Shown here: in pieces, positions 11,003 through 21,254 of the stretch
Position numbering within the stretch: position 1 is the first letter of the stretch
Layout: every line of letters starts with the position of its first letter
NCBI GenBank assembly: GCA_963576565.1
Contig: OY755048.1
Coordinates: forward strand, 4,284,501-4,348,500
Length of the DNA stretch: 64,000 bases
Reading direction: 5' to 3'
DNA from: Aspidapion aeneum
Taxonomy: Eukaryota > Arthropoda > Insecta > Coleoptera > Brentidae
Made by a program: the position numbers and the translations under genes
Notes under the pieces: model-generated
Databases searched by the model: none
What the model saw: only the letters and a program-made list of their open reading frames with translations
Told to the model about the DNA's origin: nothing

Positions 11003-12016
11003 CAACAGTGCCCCGCCAAGTTCGCGAAAACTGTTGTACCGCCTTTTCTTAAAACATTTCAGTCCATATTTGACCTATCTATAATTCTACTTCAAAATGA
11101 GCTATAAAACTCAAACTTAGTTTAGTTAGTAGCTCAGTTGTAGACCTTGATAGAGTTAATAATCCCTCCAAGGACTTGCATAAAGCAGTAAAGTAGTTAC
11201 GTAAATTAAAAAAACGTCGAATTTTTCACTCACTCACTCAAGTATAGATAATCAAAATTCTACTGTACTTCCAGACATGCTACAAAGCTGAAATTTGGCA
11301 AACTGATAGAAATTATGACCGCCAAAATTTTTATTTACAACCCTCCCCTATATATTTAAAGTTATGAAATACATGCAAAGTTAAGTAAGATTAACATTGC
11401 CACTTCCAAAAACGCTACAGGCATGTGTTTTGGTAGACTGATAAAAACTATGATAAATCAATGGGAAAAAAATTAAAAAACCCCAAAATTTTAATTTGTT
11501 TTCCTTCCCTATACATGTAAAGTTATGTAAAAGTGACATTTGCCCACTTTCAGAAACGCCAGAGAGCTGAGCTTTGGCAGACTGATACGAACTATGACAA
11601 AACTATAACTAACTATGTAACTAACTAACTAACTATCCCCTATAGAGGTTAAGTTATGTAAAACTATTATTGTCCGTTCCAGAAATTATTTAAAGCTAGG
11701 ATTTGGCAAACTAACAGAAATTATAGACATGTTCTTAAAAAGAAACCCTAAATCCTCCCCCTCCTCGACCCAAGCACAAATTGATAGAAATAGAGATTTA
11801 TTTATTTCAAACGCAAAACTAAAAAAGGTAAAAGCTAGGGCCAGTTTTGAGTATATTCCGCATATTTTAGTTCCTTTAAAAAAGGAGTGAAATCAAAACA
11901 TAACATAACGTAAAAATAATTGAGATAAAAGTGATAAAAGTATTGCCAAGTTCTCCAATATAAATTGCAAAATAAAAGGTTTTTAATAGTTTGGAAAACT
12001 TCTCTTAAACTTGGCT
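11003..12016. mobile_element. Non-autonomous element with ~140-bp tandem units, copy 1
   Basis: Shares its order and sequence with 46170-47755. The left end holds CAGTGCCCCGCCAAGTTCGC. A CACTCACTCACTCA tract follows near 11227, then about four tandem units (starts near 11269, 11404, 11548, 11687), each with a form of CTTCCAGA...GCTGAAATTTGGCA and CCCTCCCCTATA. The right end reads ...AAACTTGGC (12015), the inverse of GCCAAGTT at the left. The left terminus forms a hairpin (ACAACAGT...ACTGTTGT, 11002-11037). It encodes nothing; the superfamily is unknown. Confidence 0.7.
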
Positions 12017-14907
12017 ATTACGGCTGCAAATTGACTCAATTGAACATGAACAAGTTTGGTTATAAAAGCAAAGTTTTAAATGTTTGTTCTTTAATTTGCG
12101 TACGTCTTTGGATTTATATAAACAATTTTGGGGAAAATTAATAAATGTTATGTTGAAATTTAAACAGGTTTCTTTCAGATAATAAATTTAAAATATTCAA
12201 ACTAATTAATTTTCAGTTTTTATTCAATTTTTGTGTGTTAATGACACATCAGAAATGCATGACGCAAGCGAGCCCGTAATTATAATCGGCGTTTGGAATC
12301 GTTAAAACTTTATTAGGGAAAGTAGGTACCGTCTTGGTAATTAATCATGGCAACCATCCCTATCTTGAATACCTACACATTTTATTATATCACAAATCAC
12401 ACTTTATTTTTGTTTTAAACTGAAGTAAAACGGAAAAGCGCACAAATAATACACTATAAATTGATCTTGAAAAGGCATTTGATATTGTAACGCTTTATAA
12501 AAATTCCTATACGAAGATCAAACAGCAAGAAACTGCTTTTAATAAAATAAACAAAATAATAAAGTAAGTAAACCTATTATCGTTAAAAAATGAAACAAGT
12601 TCCACTATTAACCTAATTCCTAGAATATCAGAACTTCTTTTTATTCAGGAAGTAAGAAAAACTAACGAAGTCAATCGTAACAACAATAATACCTCGAAAA
12701 ACGTTTAAACTTATCATTTTGCGAGACGGTCAAACAATAAGTACGAGTAAAATGCGTTTAAAGCTGTACATGACATGCGATACTTTAGCATTTATAAATA
12801 TATTTGTGGGTACTTCGTGAAAAAACTGGCATATCTATTAGAAACAAGTATCGATACTAGTTTGTGATGAAATAAATCAAATATTTATAAACGTAAGAAA
12901 AGATAACGAGGGTTAACTCAATGTGTAATTATTAAATAATATTTTTTGGCAATAGAGGGACAAGTTTTTTAAAACCTATTTTGTCAAAAAAATATGACGT
13001 CTGACCTGGAAGCAATTATTTCCACACAGGAAAATGGAAAATAGCTGGTGAAAAGTATTTTAGAGCCTTGTAAAAGTCTTTTATTTAAAATACTGAAATT
13101 TTTTTGTCAATGTTTATTTATTCAAAATAGATTTCTAGCTTGGATTCGGTTTCATAGGTCAGCAAATCAGTCAAACAAATTTCACTATTTTTTCGCTAAA
13201 TTAATAAAAACAGATTAAGGAATTGTAGATAGACATTTATTTTCTAGCAAGAAATGTAATATAAACTTTTTTATTAAACCTATAGTTTGCTGCCAATAAG
13301 TAAAAATAAACAAATTTTGATTTTTTCCATAGAAACATCAACACCAGTATTTACCAAAGGGTCTACAGTGCTAGGTGCTACAATCCTAGGTTTAAAAGTC
13401 TATATTTTGGTTGAAGGTTTAACTTATTTTTCACGTGAATGCAATAGTTTTTAATATTTATATAAATTGTTCATAAATACCTTGCGATATGGGTCATCTT
13501 TTTTCGTTGTAAAAAAGACATTATTTCCACACAAAGGTTATAAATAAATAAAAAGAATAAAATATTTTGGTTTAAAAATGGTAGCCATATTTAAACCTCC
13601 AAACGTCACTAGGAAATGTCGAATATAAACGGTGTAAGTCATTGTCATCTGTCCGCTATATTTTACAAGTTCATTTTTTAGAAAAGTTAGCGACGATTAA
13701 ACCGATGGTCGATTGTTTTGGTGAATTTGTAATTGAAAGGGGATTCTAATATATCTTGTGCTTTTTACAGTATTTAAATATTGATACGTATTTAATATGG
13801 TAATGCATCTACAGATATAGTTTTAAGTTATTTATGTATTATTTACCTTTGAATATTTTTGTATATAAGTTTTTTGTCAATCATGGATTATTTCTATTGT
13901 TTTTCGAACTTTAAACCACCCCTCAGAGATGGTACTACAATTTGAGACTATTTTTAACGGGAATCTTACGACTGCACGAAAAAAATTTTTATGTGGTTTT
14001 TCTTTATTTCTAAAGTTAATTGAAATTTATATGAGATGAGATGAAACTCACTGAGAAATCCTTATTACCATATTGCACATTAGGGTGAACCAAATCTTTG
14101 CAGTTATTTGACCTGTGAGTATTAAGAAAATACACTTAAACCGGTCGGTATCAATGATAGACTTGATACTTAAACCCGGTCTGCAATGCTAAGTCTTAAG
14201 GTCTTAGTACATACTGGTGTAACAGTTTAGCTTAGTATAAATTTCTTAAAAATAGTCCAAATTTAAAATTTATTTGTAATGTTAAAAAAAAAATTAGATT
14301 TTGTGTTTTTGATATCAGAAGTAATTTTTGTACAAAATCGAAGATGGCAGACTACTTTCTAACAGATTATTTTCCCCTCTCGTATTTTCACCAGATCACA
14401 TTTTCGTTAAATAATTTAAAGATCTGCAAATATATGCTATTGATTAGCACCCGTTTCCGGCAGAATTTTTTAACGACAAATTTACGACAATTATGCCATA
14501 GGATAATTTTTAAAATTTTAGTTTTTTCTTGGTATTACCACCCTTTTTAGGAAAACGGCTGGCGCGATAATTTTTTTTTATTTCACCGATAAATTTTACG
14601 ACGATTAATGCATATGGTAATGCTATGTAAGTTTAAGGAGCTCGGGATTCTCTAAAACAAAATTTAATTTTGTTTTTTAGGGAGAAGTACCCCTTGACTT
14701 CTCGCTAAAATGCAATATAACTTGTGCTACTGTTTGTTGACTAGGTCAGTAATAATTTAGCCAATACGCATAACGTATGAGCTTAACTGTATCAGTTAGC
14801 ATAGACTACGACGACGCGACGGCATGGCACTTAAAACAATTTAGGGAAATAATGATAAGCAAGGTGAATTTATTTCACTTATTATGGTGATATCGAGGAG
14901 TTGTATT
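12017..14907. other. Long AT-rich stretch with one RT scrap
   Basis: Apart from the reverse transcriptase scrap at 12456-12573, nothing recognisable was found. A frame at 14344-14550 has an ATG but no family resemblance and AT-biased composition. Confidence 0.45.
12456..12573 (+). pseudogene. LINE reverse transcriptase motif A scrap
   Basis: Translates as IDLEKAFDIV, which matches motif A of LINE reverse transcriptases, where the aspartate is catalytic. It passes directly into LYKNSYTKIKQ, which resembles a segment normally several dozen residues downstream. An internal deletion is therefore likely. The frame closes at a TAA near 12573. Confidence 0.45.
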
Positions 14908-14918
14908 CAGGCCCGGAC

Positions 14919-15989
14919 GCGTATTTACGTTTCCGTGCTCATTTCACGTCGGCGCGGTTTTGAAATAGACACGGAAATGTTACAATATTTGGGTTCAAAT
15001 ACGTGTTGATTTTAAGAGTTTTGATCTTGAAATGAGCACGGATCTGTAAGAGAACATCGCTCATTAAACTATTACAAAAGCGTATTCAACTGTCAGGCTA
15101 AAACGCTAACATAACGAAAGCTAATCAATCAAATCTAACCGAACCGAACCAAAGCAAACTGAACCAATAATTTTTTTCAAAAAAAAAACTTTCCTGACTT
15201 CCTACCCGAGATCCTAGAGGATGTGAATCCAAACCGAAACGAACCGAATTGAACCGAACCGAACCAAAGCAAACTGAACCAACTATTAAAAAAAAAACTT
15301 TCCTGACTTCTTTCCCGGGATCCTAGAGGGTGTGAATAGTGTTGTAGTTTAGTTTGGTTAGGTTAGGTTTGGTTCGGTTTAGTTAGGATCGGTTTGGTTC
15401 GGATTCACATCCTCTAGGATCCCGGATAGGAACTCAGGAAAGTTTTTTTTTGAAAAAATTATTGGTTCAGTTTGCTTCGGTTGGGTTCGGTTAGATTTGA
15501 TTGATTAGCGATCGTTAGGTTAGGTTCTTGAAACTTTCTATTCTCATGTGGTTAGAAATCAAGTGAAAATCATTTAAATCATTAAAATTTATTAATAACA
15601 GAACAACATCTGTCGTCGTAGTTGCCGGTTTAAGACAATGAACACTGAAGTTTGGAGGTATAGTTACTGGAAAAGTGTTCTTCAAACTTCAAAGAATTTC
15701 AAAATCTTGAGTAATATTAGTACAAATACTTTTAAACTGCTCCATAATTTTCATATTAACAAACATATAACCTCAAAATCAAACTAATAAACAACGTGAA
15801 TCCAATTTAAGTTTCAAATGTGCACTAATAAGTAAACCCCTGCGCTGCGTAATTCAATACAAATCCGTGTCTTGTTCGAGCCTCGGCGCCTTAAAATCAA
15901 CACGCATTTGTAACCAAATATGATGCAACATTTCCGTGTCTATTTCAAAACAGCGCTGTCGTGAAATCAGCACGGAAACGTAAATACGC
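14919..15989. mobile_element. Foldback element with perfect 9-bp target duplication (Mutator-like?)
   Basis: The outermost 21 bases are exact inverses (GCGTATTTACGTTTCCGTGC... at 14919; ...GCACGGAAACGTAAATACGC to 15989). Similarity of the arms continues inward for about 130 bp (GAAATAGACACGGAAATGTT and its inverse near 15925). Both flanks read GGCCCGGAC (14910-14918 and 15990-15998), a perfect 9-bp target duplication. Long inverted repeats with 9-bp duplications fit Mutator-like elements; no transposase is present. The middle holds three related blocks (about 15120-15235, 15240-15335 and an inverted one 15360-15490) rich in GAACCGAACC and CTAGAGG. A 72-codon minus frame at 15854-16072 is an arm artefact. 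Confidence 0.85.
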
Positions 15990-15998
15990 GGCCCGGAC

Positions 15999-16332
15999 TG
16001 GCTCCTTTGGACGCCCTCGGCTAGAGCGTCTACCTCAAAAAATTTAAAAAAAATTAAATGTCTGAAAACCACACTCTTTCCATTTTGCCACTTAAGTCCA
16101 AATCTTTTTCTGTTGTACTTTACTTATACGTTTACAATAAATTTTTATATATTTTTGTTCAATTTTTTCGTGTCGTGGATAAAAGGGCGGGGGGCGAAGA
16201 CCTTAAGGGGCGCAAATATAGGTCTGGGAGTCAAATAAATTACAAACCTTTTTTAAAAATAATAACACTATTAATTCTATTTTTCTCTCAAAGGACGCCA
16301 GGGGCGCCAAGCGCATATACGACACGCCACTG
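15999..16332. other. Possible hAT-type fragment, right end CACGCCACTG
   Basis: The sequence resuming after the foldback includes a GGCGGGGGGCGAAG patch and finishes near GACACGCCACTG (16332), the inverse of the CAGTGGCG ends used by hAT-type MITEs here. A left partner may be CAGGCCCGGACTGG, which is split by the foldback. No 8-bp duplication was found, so this is tentative. A plus-strand frame across it is not credible. Confidence 0.3.
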
Positions 16333-16616
16333 GGTAGCTGACTCTTAAGCGGTGCGTGCGACCAATCTGCGGTTCTTGAACAAAACTCTGGCGGGGGGCG
16401 GGTAATAGTAATAGCGCTTAGAAAAACTATACATTAAAAATTTTTACTTACTTCATGATCATTATTTTGTATAATTTTAAAAATATATATTTAAATCTTT
16501 TGTAATTTTTTTAATTTTATTAAAAAATTTTAACAAGTACTTATGAATTGAAAACGAATCAAGTGAGAACTAGAAACAATATCTCCATGCTATAAATAGG
16601 TATGTATTATACTTGA
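16333..16616. other. Unassigned AT-rich stretch
   Basis: Nothing recognised; strongly AT-rich from about 16430. Confidence 0.4.
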
Positions 16617-17145
16617 GTGTCACATTTGATAAGACAGGAACAGACTGTAAAGAACTGGAAAAAAGAATAGCAAAAGCAAAAAGGGTTATTATTATGTTTT
16701 ATGGAACAGAGAGATAAAAAATAATGTAAAATTTAACATATATGAAACAATGGTGAAAAGCGCACTTCTGTGTGGAATAGATCTTTGTCACGTAAGAGAA
16801 AAATACAAAACAAAAATGGAAAGTGTCGAAATGGATGCAATAAGAAGATCAATGAGAATATCTAGAACGGATCATATAAGAAATGAAACCATAAAAGAAA
16901 GATTGGGAATCGAGAGAAGCATAACGGATGACATCACCAAAAGCCAACTGACGGCCACGTAAAACGGACGAACGATGAAAGATTAGCAAAGCAAGTTCTA
17001 GAATGGCAACTAATAGGGCGCAGAAAAAGAGGGCGTCCCAAACTGGAATTGCAATAGTCAATCCAAAGATCAATTAGTCAAAAAAAACCTGACAGAAGAG
17101 GTGGAGAATAGGCGTCGGACAACATAGAAAAAAGTTCTAAACCGA
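16617..17145 (+). pseudogene. RTE-like LINE, 3' coding end
   Basis: Translation gives segments typical of the C-terminal part of RTE-type LINE proteins: GTDCKELEKRIAKAKRV, YGTER, then YETMVKSALLCGIDLC, EMDAIRRSMRISR, RNETIKERLGIERSI and, after frame breaks, GRRKRGRPKLEL. Several stops and shifts interrupt it. Only the end of the element is present. The 16617-16712 part is also found inverted at 19655-19745, so two copies of the same family lie in opposite orientation. Confidence 0.75.
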
Positions 17146-17412
17146 TATAGTAGTGGTTGCATAAATGGAACATTACCTACGTATTTACACACTCGTTAAA
17201 TAGGTAAAAATTGGAGATAAAAATGTATATATTTTTGCTATCTTCACCATGTAAAATTACAATACTTTTTGATCAATTTTTTCGCAATCTACTCGAAATT
17301 TTAGGGGTCTATGGAAAAAGAATACCCCGTTTTGGATTCAGCGCACTGCAAAACATGTAATTAGATGGTCTGGTCAAATGTACAGACCATCTTTTTTATT
17401 TTGTGTACCGGT
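17146..17412. other. Unassigned stretch
   Basis: No gene or repeat recognised. Confidence 0.35.
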
Positions 17413-17583
17413 CAGTGGCGTATATAGAAAAAAGTTTCGGGGGGGCCCGGACTGTTTCGGGGGGGGGGGGGGGGGAACCAAAACCCCATGCGGCATTATT
17501 TTATGCTATTTTATGTTTGTATTCATGAAATATGTGGAAAATATCTAAAAAAATCTTAGCTTAGGTCTGTATATACGCCGCTG
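17413..17583. mobile_element. hAT-type MITE, CAGTGGCG family, copy 2
   Basis: Starts CAGTGGCGTATATAG and ends with the inverse GTATATACGCCGCTG. The flanks are GTACCGGT (17405-17412) and GTGCCGGT (17584-17591), an 8-bp target duplication with one mismatch, which fits hAT. The core TTTTATGCTATTTTATGTTT and CATGAAATATGTGGAAAATA match copies elsewhere. A long G-run sits near 17459. Confidence 0.85.
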
Positions 17584-17796
17584 GTGCCGGTAAAAGTTTT
17601 TCCTTGGTGTGCTTTTTCCGTGCGAACCTTTTCTCCGCAGGTGATTTTTTCCTTGTGAGATTATTTCAGGGATTCTAATAAAATAAGTCAACAAAAATTT
17701 AGAATTTTTCACCTTTTTTACGATACGTTTTCAGGCTCTGTGGGCCGAACGAAGTCAGAAAAAAGCGAAATAGTACTCTTTTTAAAACCTAGTTTC

Positions 17797-18357
17797 AGAG
17801 GCGGATCTAGGATGTCTGGGGGGAAGGGCCAAGGAGGCAGCCAAAAAAAAAATGTTTGCGGTTTTTAATAAGTTTGATCTCTAAAGGTTGCCACTACATG
17901 TAAATAAACCGCAGGCGAAAATTTTTGGAAAATCAAGTAATTTAGGTTATTTTTTTTTTTAATTTTAGATTAAATTTGACAAAAAATAGCGGTTTATGCA
18001 TTGGTTATTTATTTACTGAAATTAGATTATAAGCTTTATTTCAAGTAGGGGGAGGCCCGGCCCAACACAACACCTTTTTTGGTTCAAAATTGAGAGATTT
18101 GATTTTTTTCGCGACGGTCTTATTTTAAAAAATCCAAAATTAAATCGTTCAGTGGTTTTCAAGATATAAGCGAAATTGTGGTAAGTCTGAAGGGGCCCCA
18201 AATATAGTCAGCCCACTCTCTTTTGGATCCCTTCGGGTTCCCCAAATATAAACCACTTTCTCAAGGCCCCAAAGTATATTTTTTTGAGGCACCTTCGGGG
18301 CCACTTTGATCCGGGGCCCACGGTCGCAGACTAGCCGACCTGGCCAGTCCAGGCCTG
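17797..18357. other. Possible decayed hAT-type element
   Basis: CAGAGGCGGATCTAGG at the left resembles the CAGGGGCGGATCTAGG ends at 55910, and the right part ends near GTCCAGGCCTG. The interior alternates AT-rich DNA with GGGGCCC blocks (18190-18330). No target duplication was seen. Confidence 0.35.
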
Positions 18358-18360
18358 GTT

Positions 18361-19404
18361 GTATCGTATTTGAATAATTTTTCGTAAATTACTGAATTAA
18401 ATAACTCTAAATTGAAATTTGTTCGCAAAAATTTAACATACTTCAGTCACGCTATGGCAAAACTTGTAGTTTTTGCAAAATGAGAAACACAAAAAAAATA
18501 TCCACACAAAATATTTGAACCAAATATTTGTAAGGTACTATTTAACCAGAAACAAAAAATAGGAAAGGCAGAACAATATTAAGAAAGAAAAAAATGCATA
18601 ATAATTTTGGAAAACTGCCTTCAAAAAATTTAGTTAACCAAAAATAAACGTCTCTTCCATTTTAATAAATTTTATGCAACTCCTCCAAAATTTCCGGACG
18701 ATCCGGCAACATTGGCGATGCTAGTTGAAGGGGCAGATGGTTTTAAAACCCTACGTAATCTTCAAAAAAACTAAAATAGTGCTGATGACAACAGAGGTTC
18801 TTAACTTTTATCAAGAAATAATGGATACATAATTTAAGCAGGACATAAACAATTGAGTCGTTAGCGACTAACCTATTTCCCGTCCACCAATCCTGTATTA
18901 TAGACGACACGATATTTCCAACGATATTAAAACAGATGTTTGCATAATTTTTTAAGAAATATCCAAAATAACTTAACATAACATTAACAAATTTAAAGAG
19001 AACTAAATTGACAGTAATGTACATTTAATCGGGGGTCAACATGAACGAAGTATCTTAAATTTAACAATAGATAGTTAAGAAATAAAATTTAACCACTTTT
19101 ACAAAACGCTCAAATTTTTAAAAACTACAACTCTAAGAAATCCTGGAATTCAGAATTTTATTCCAGGAAATTTAACCCGTTCGGTTGCACAAGATTAAAA
19201 TTTTGAATTTTGAAGTCTATTCGTTAAGTTTGAACGTATCGCTAATATGTTTATTATCTACATTGTTTGGAAAACATTTGATTTAACTACTAGTTCGACC
19301 TGAATCTAGTGTTACCCACTTCACAATATAATTAAAACTAACCACAGACAAATATCAACTGAGTGAAACAGGAGTAAAATACAAAAATACTTTTATTTTT
19401 TAAT
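18361..19404. other. AT-rich stretch with a short coding-like segment
   Basis: At 18668-18772 the plus strand reads KFPDDPATLAMLVEGADG and on to a stop, with codon use less AT-driven than its surroundings. It is only about 35 codons and I do not recognise it. The remainder shows nothing. Confidence 0.3.
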
Positions 19405-19644
19405 TTGAACCTAAGGGTCCCTGGTGAATTTATGCTCAGAAGAGCACAAAGAGTTAAAAGTAACTGTCAAAACGACGTGTCTTCGATTAATCTTATAGTC
19501 AGGAAGATTTTGGATTTGCCGTTTATAGAAAATTATATTGCTGATTCTGGTAGGCCAAGAGCTCTACTTTACGAACTAGGCGCAATCAATAGCTCTTGGG
19601 GTTCTCATGAACATAGTAAAAATAAAATTTTACATACTTTTTTA
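19405..19644 (+). CDS. Uncharacterised open frame, possibly a partial exon
   Basis: About 80 codons before the frame runs into LINE sequence (19655 on). The peptide has mixed, protein-like composition (LRRAQRVKSNCQNDVSS, then LDLPFIENYIADSGRPRALL). The first methionine is an alternative TTG, so the start is not credible; a splice acceptor CCTAAG near 19413 is conceivable. I do not recognise a domain. It could be an exon, an older transposon piece or chance. Confidence 0.2.
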
Positions 19645-19654
19645 TCTCTCTGTT

Positions 19655-20010
19655 CCATAAAATACTGTTAAGACATCCAATAACCTTTTTACTATTTTTT
19701 TGTCCAGTTCTTTACAATCTGTTACTGTCAATATCAAATGTGACACCCAAGTGTACATACTCATTGCATGGAAATATTGTTTGTCCAATGTCCACTTTTG
19801 ATATTTTTCCGTTAACTTTCTGATCATATACTCCATGTCTTCTTTAGCATTACCTATACTTACTTGGTCGTTAGCAAACTGTAGTGTGTATATGGTAAAT
19901 CCTTCGTTAAGTTGTATTCCCATACCGTGTACTTGAGCTACTGCGATATATATTTTAAAAAAAGCTGAAGAGAAACAACATCCCTGTCTTAAGCCTTTCG
20001 TTACCAGGGA
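19655..20010 (-). pseudogene. RTE-like LINE reverse transcriptase fragment, catalytic D lost
   Basis: Minus-strand translation begins near 20010 with TKGLRQGCCFSSAFFKIY (motif B). It continues through GMGIQLNEGFTIYTLQFANDQV and KEDMEYMIRKLTEKYQKW to TDCKELDKKIVK and FYGTER. The catalytic FADD motif reads FAND, so one metal-binding aspartate is replaced. Part of the downstream segment is deleted and the copy is truncated at both ends. It is the same family as 16617-17145 and resembles 53142-53852. Confidence 0.75.
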
Positions 20011-20549
20011 TTCTTTTAAAAGGCGATTTCTGATTTTTTTCCATCCAGGATCTTCAACTTGAAATATGTATCACTCGGTGCAGTCCAGATTGTCACTAAC
20101 ACTTTAGTGGCGTCCGGAAAGTGGGAACACCAAAAATAATCACAATAATTAATACAGGTTTTTGCCAATTTTCGTAAAAAATAAGCATTTGAATAACACA
20201 TGTGTAAAAGACATTTTCTTAAAAAGTTAATACTTTTTGAGTAAAACACTGACAAAGGAAAAAACAGTCAAAAATCCAAGATGGCGGCGCCTTTTTGCCA
20301 ATGTGCCTGATGGAAGAGGGTTTGGTTCGGTTCATATGAGATTTTACTATGTTTAATGGGACCATAAAAGCTATTGATTGCGCCCAGTGTTGGTTTATTG
20401 TTTTTTAAAACTTTTTTAATATTAATTTTGTTATCTTTAATCACCCGGCCACCTTGACAATTTCAAAATGCTCAAGCGTACCAGATCAGCAATAAAATTT
20501 TCCATATATTATATAATTATCTTCCTGGCTATTATGTGGATACACACCC
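20011..20549. other. Unassigned stretch with an AAGATGGCGGCGCC motif
   Basis: No gene is supported; a 79-codon minus frame (20016-20255) has no recognised similarity. CAAGATGGCGGCGCC at 20278 repeats the motif seen in the large palindromes. Confidence 0.4.
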
Positions 20550-20742
20550 CAGTGGCGTATATAGAAAACAGTTTCGGGGTGGGCCCGAGACAGTTTTGGG
20601 GGGGGGGGGTGGGGTGCGAGACTCCATGAGGCCGAATTTTATGCTATTTGATGTTTGTATACATGAGATATGTGGAAAATATTTGAAAAAATCTTGGCTT
20701 CGGAGGCGCCCCGGGCCCCCCATGCCCCCCCGTTATATACTG
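20550..20742. mobile_element. hAT-type MITE, CAGTGGCG family, copy 3
   Basis: Starts CAGTGGCGTATATAG and ends GTTATATACTG. The flanks are ACACACCC (20542-20549) and ACATACCC (20743-20750), an 8-bp duplication with one mismatch. The interior has a G-run, GACTCCATGAGGCCGAATTT and the shared TATGTGGAAAATATTTGAAA core. Several overlapping frames on both strands are by-products. Confidence 0.85.
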
Positions 20743-21254
20743 ACATACCCTTAGGGAGGACACTGCGTCTAAGAAGCCATTTTGTGTTTTTTAAATGATT
20801 CACGAAGGCAGTGGGTATTGGTGAAACCAAATCATCAACGAAATATATAATAAATAAATATATTTCTGATCTTTGATCTCACGACAATAATACAAACTTT
20901 AAACGAACTGGATGTTATAAAATATTGCCTGAATCTTTAATCAACCATTGAGATGCGTTCAGATCTGATCAAATGCTACTAAAATCATTTAAATTGGAAC
21001 TTATCTCTGACAAAAATCGGACTCATTACCTAAGCAAGCGTATAAAATGTTATAAATACATTTTTCCACTTTCTGAATTTTAATCAAAGTTTATTGACAT
21101 TCCAAATTTTAATGAAATAGATTTACGTCATTCCATTAACGAGTAAACATAACTTTGTCTTTGGTTTTGGTTTTTTGGAAACTAAAAATTAAAGCCATTG
21201 ATTGGATGGTGAACTTCCTCTGATTCCTCAATTAGTCCAGTCATTTTTGGACAT
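20743..21254. other. Unassigned AT-rich stretch
   Basis: Nothing recognised between the MITE and the palindrome. Confidence 0.4.

Noticed and set aside
15854..16072. 72-codon minus frame
   Set aside because: It lies mostly inside the inverted end of the 14919-15989 foldback element.
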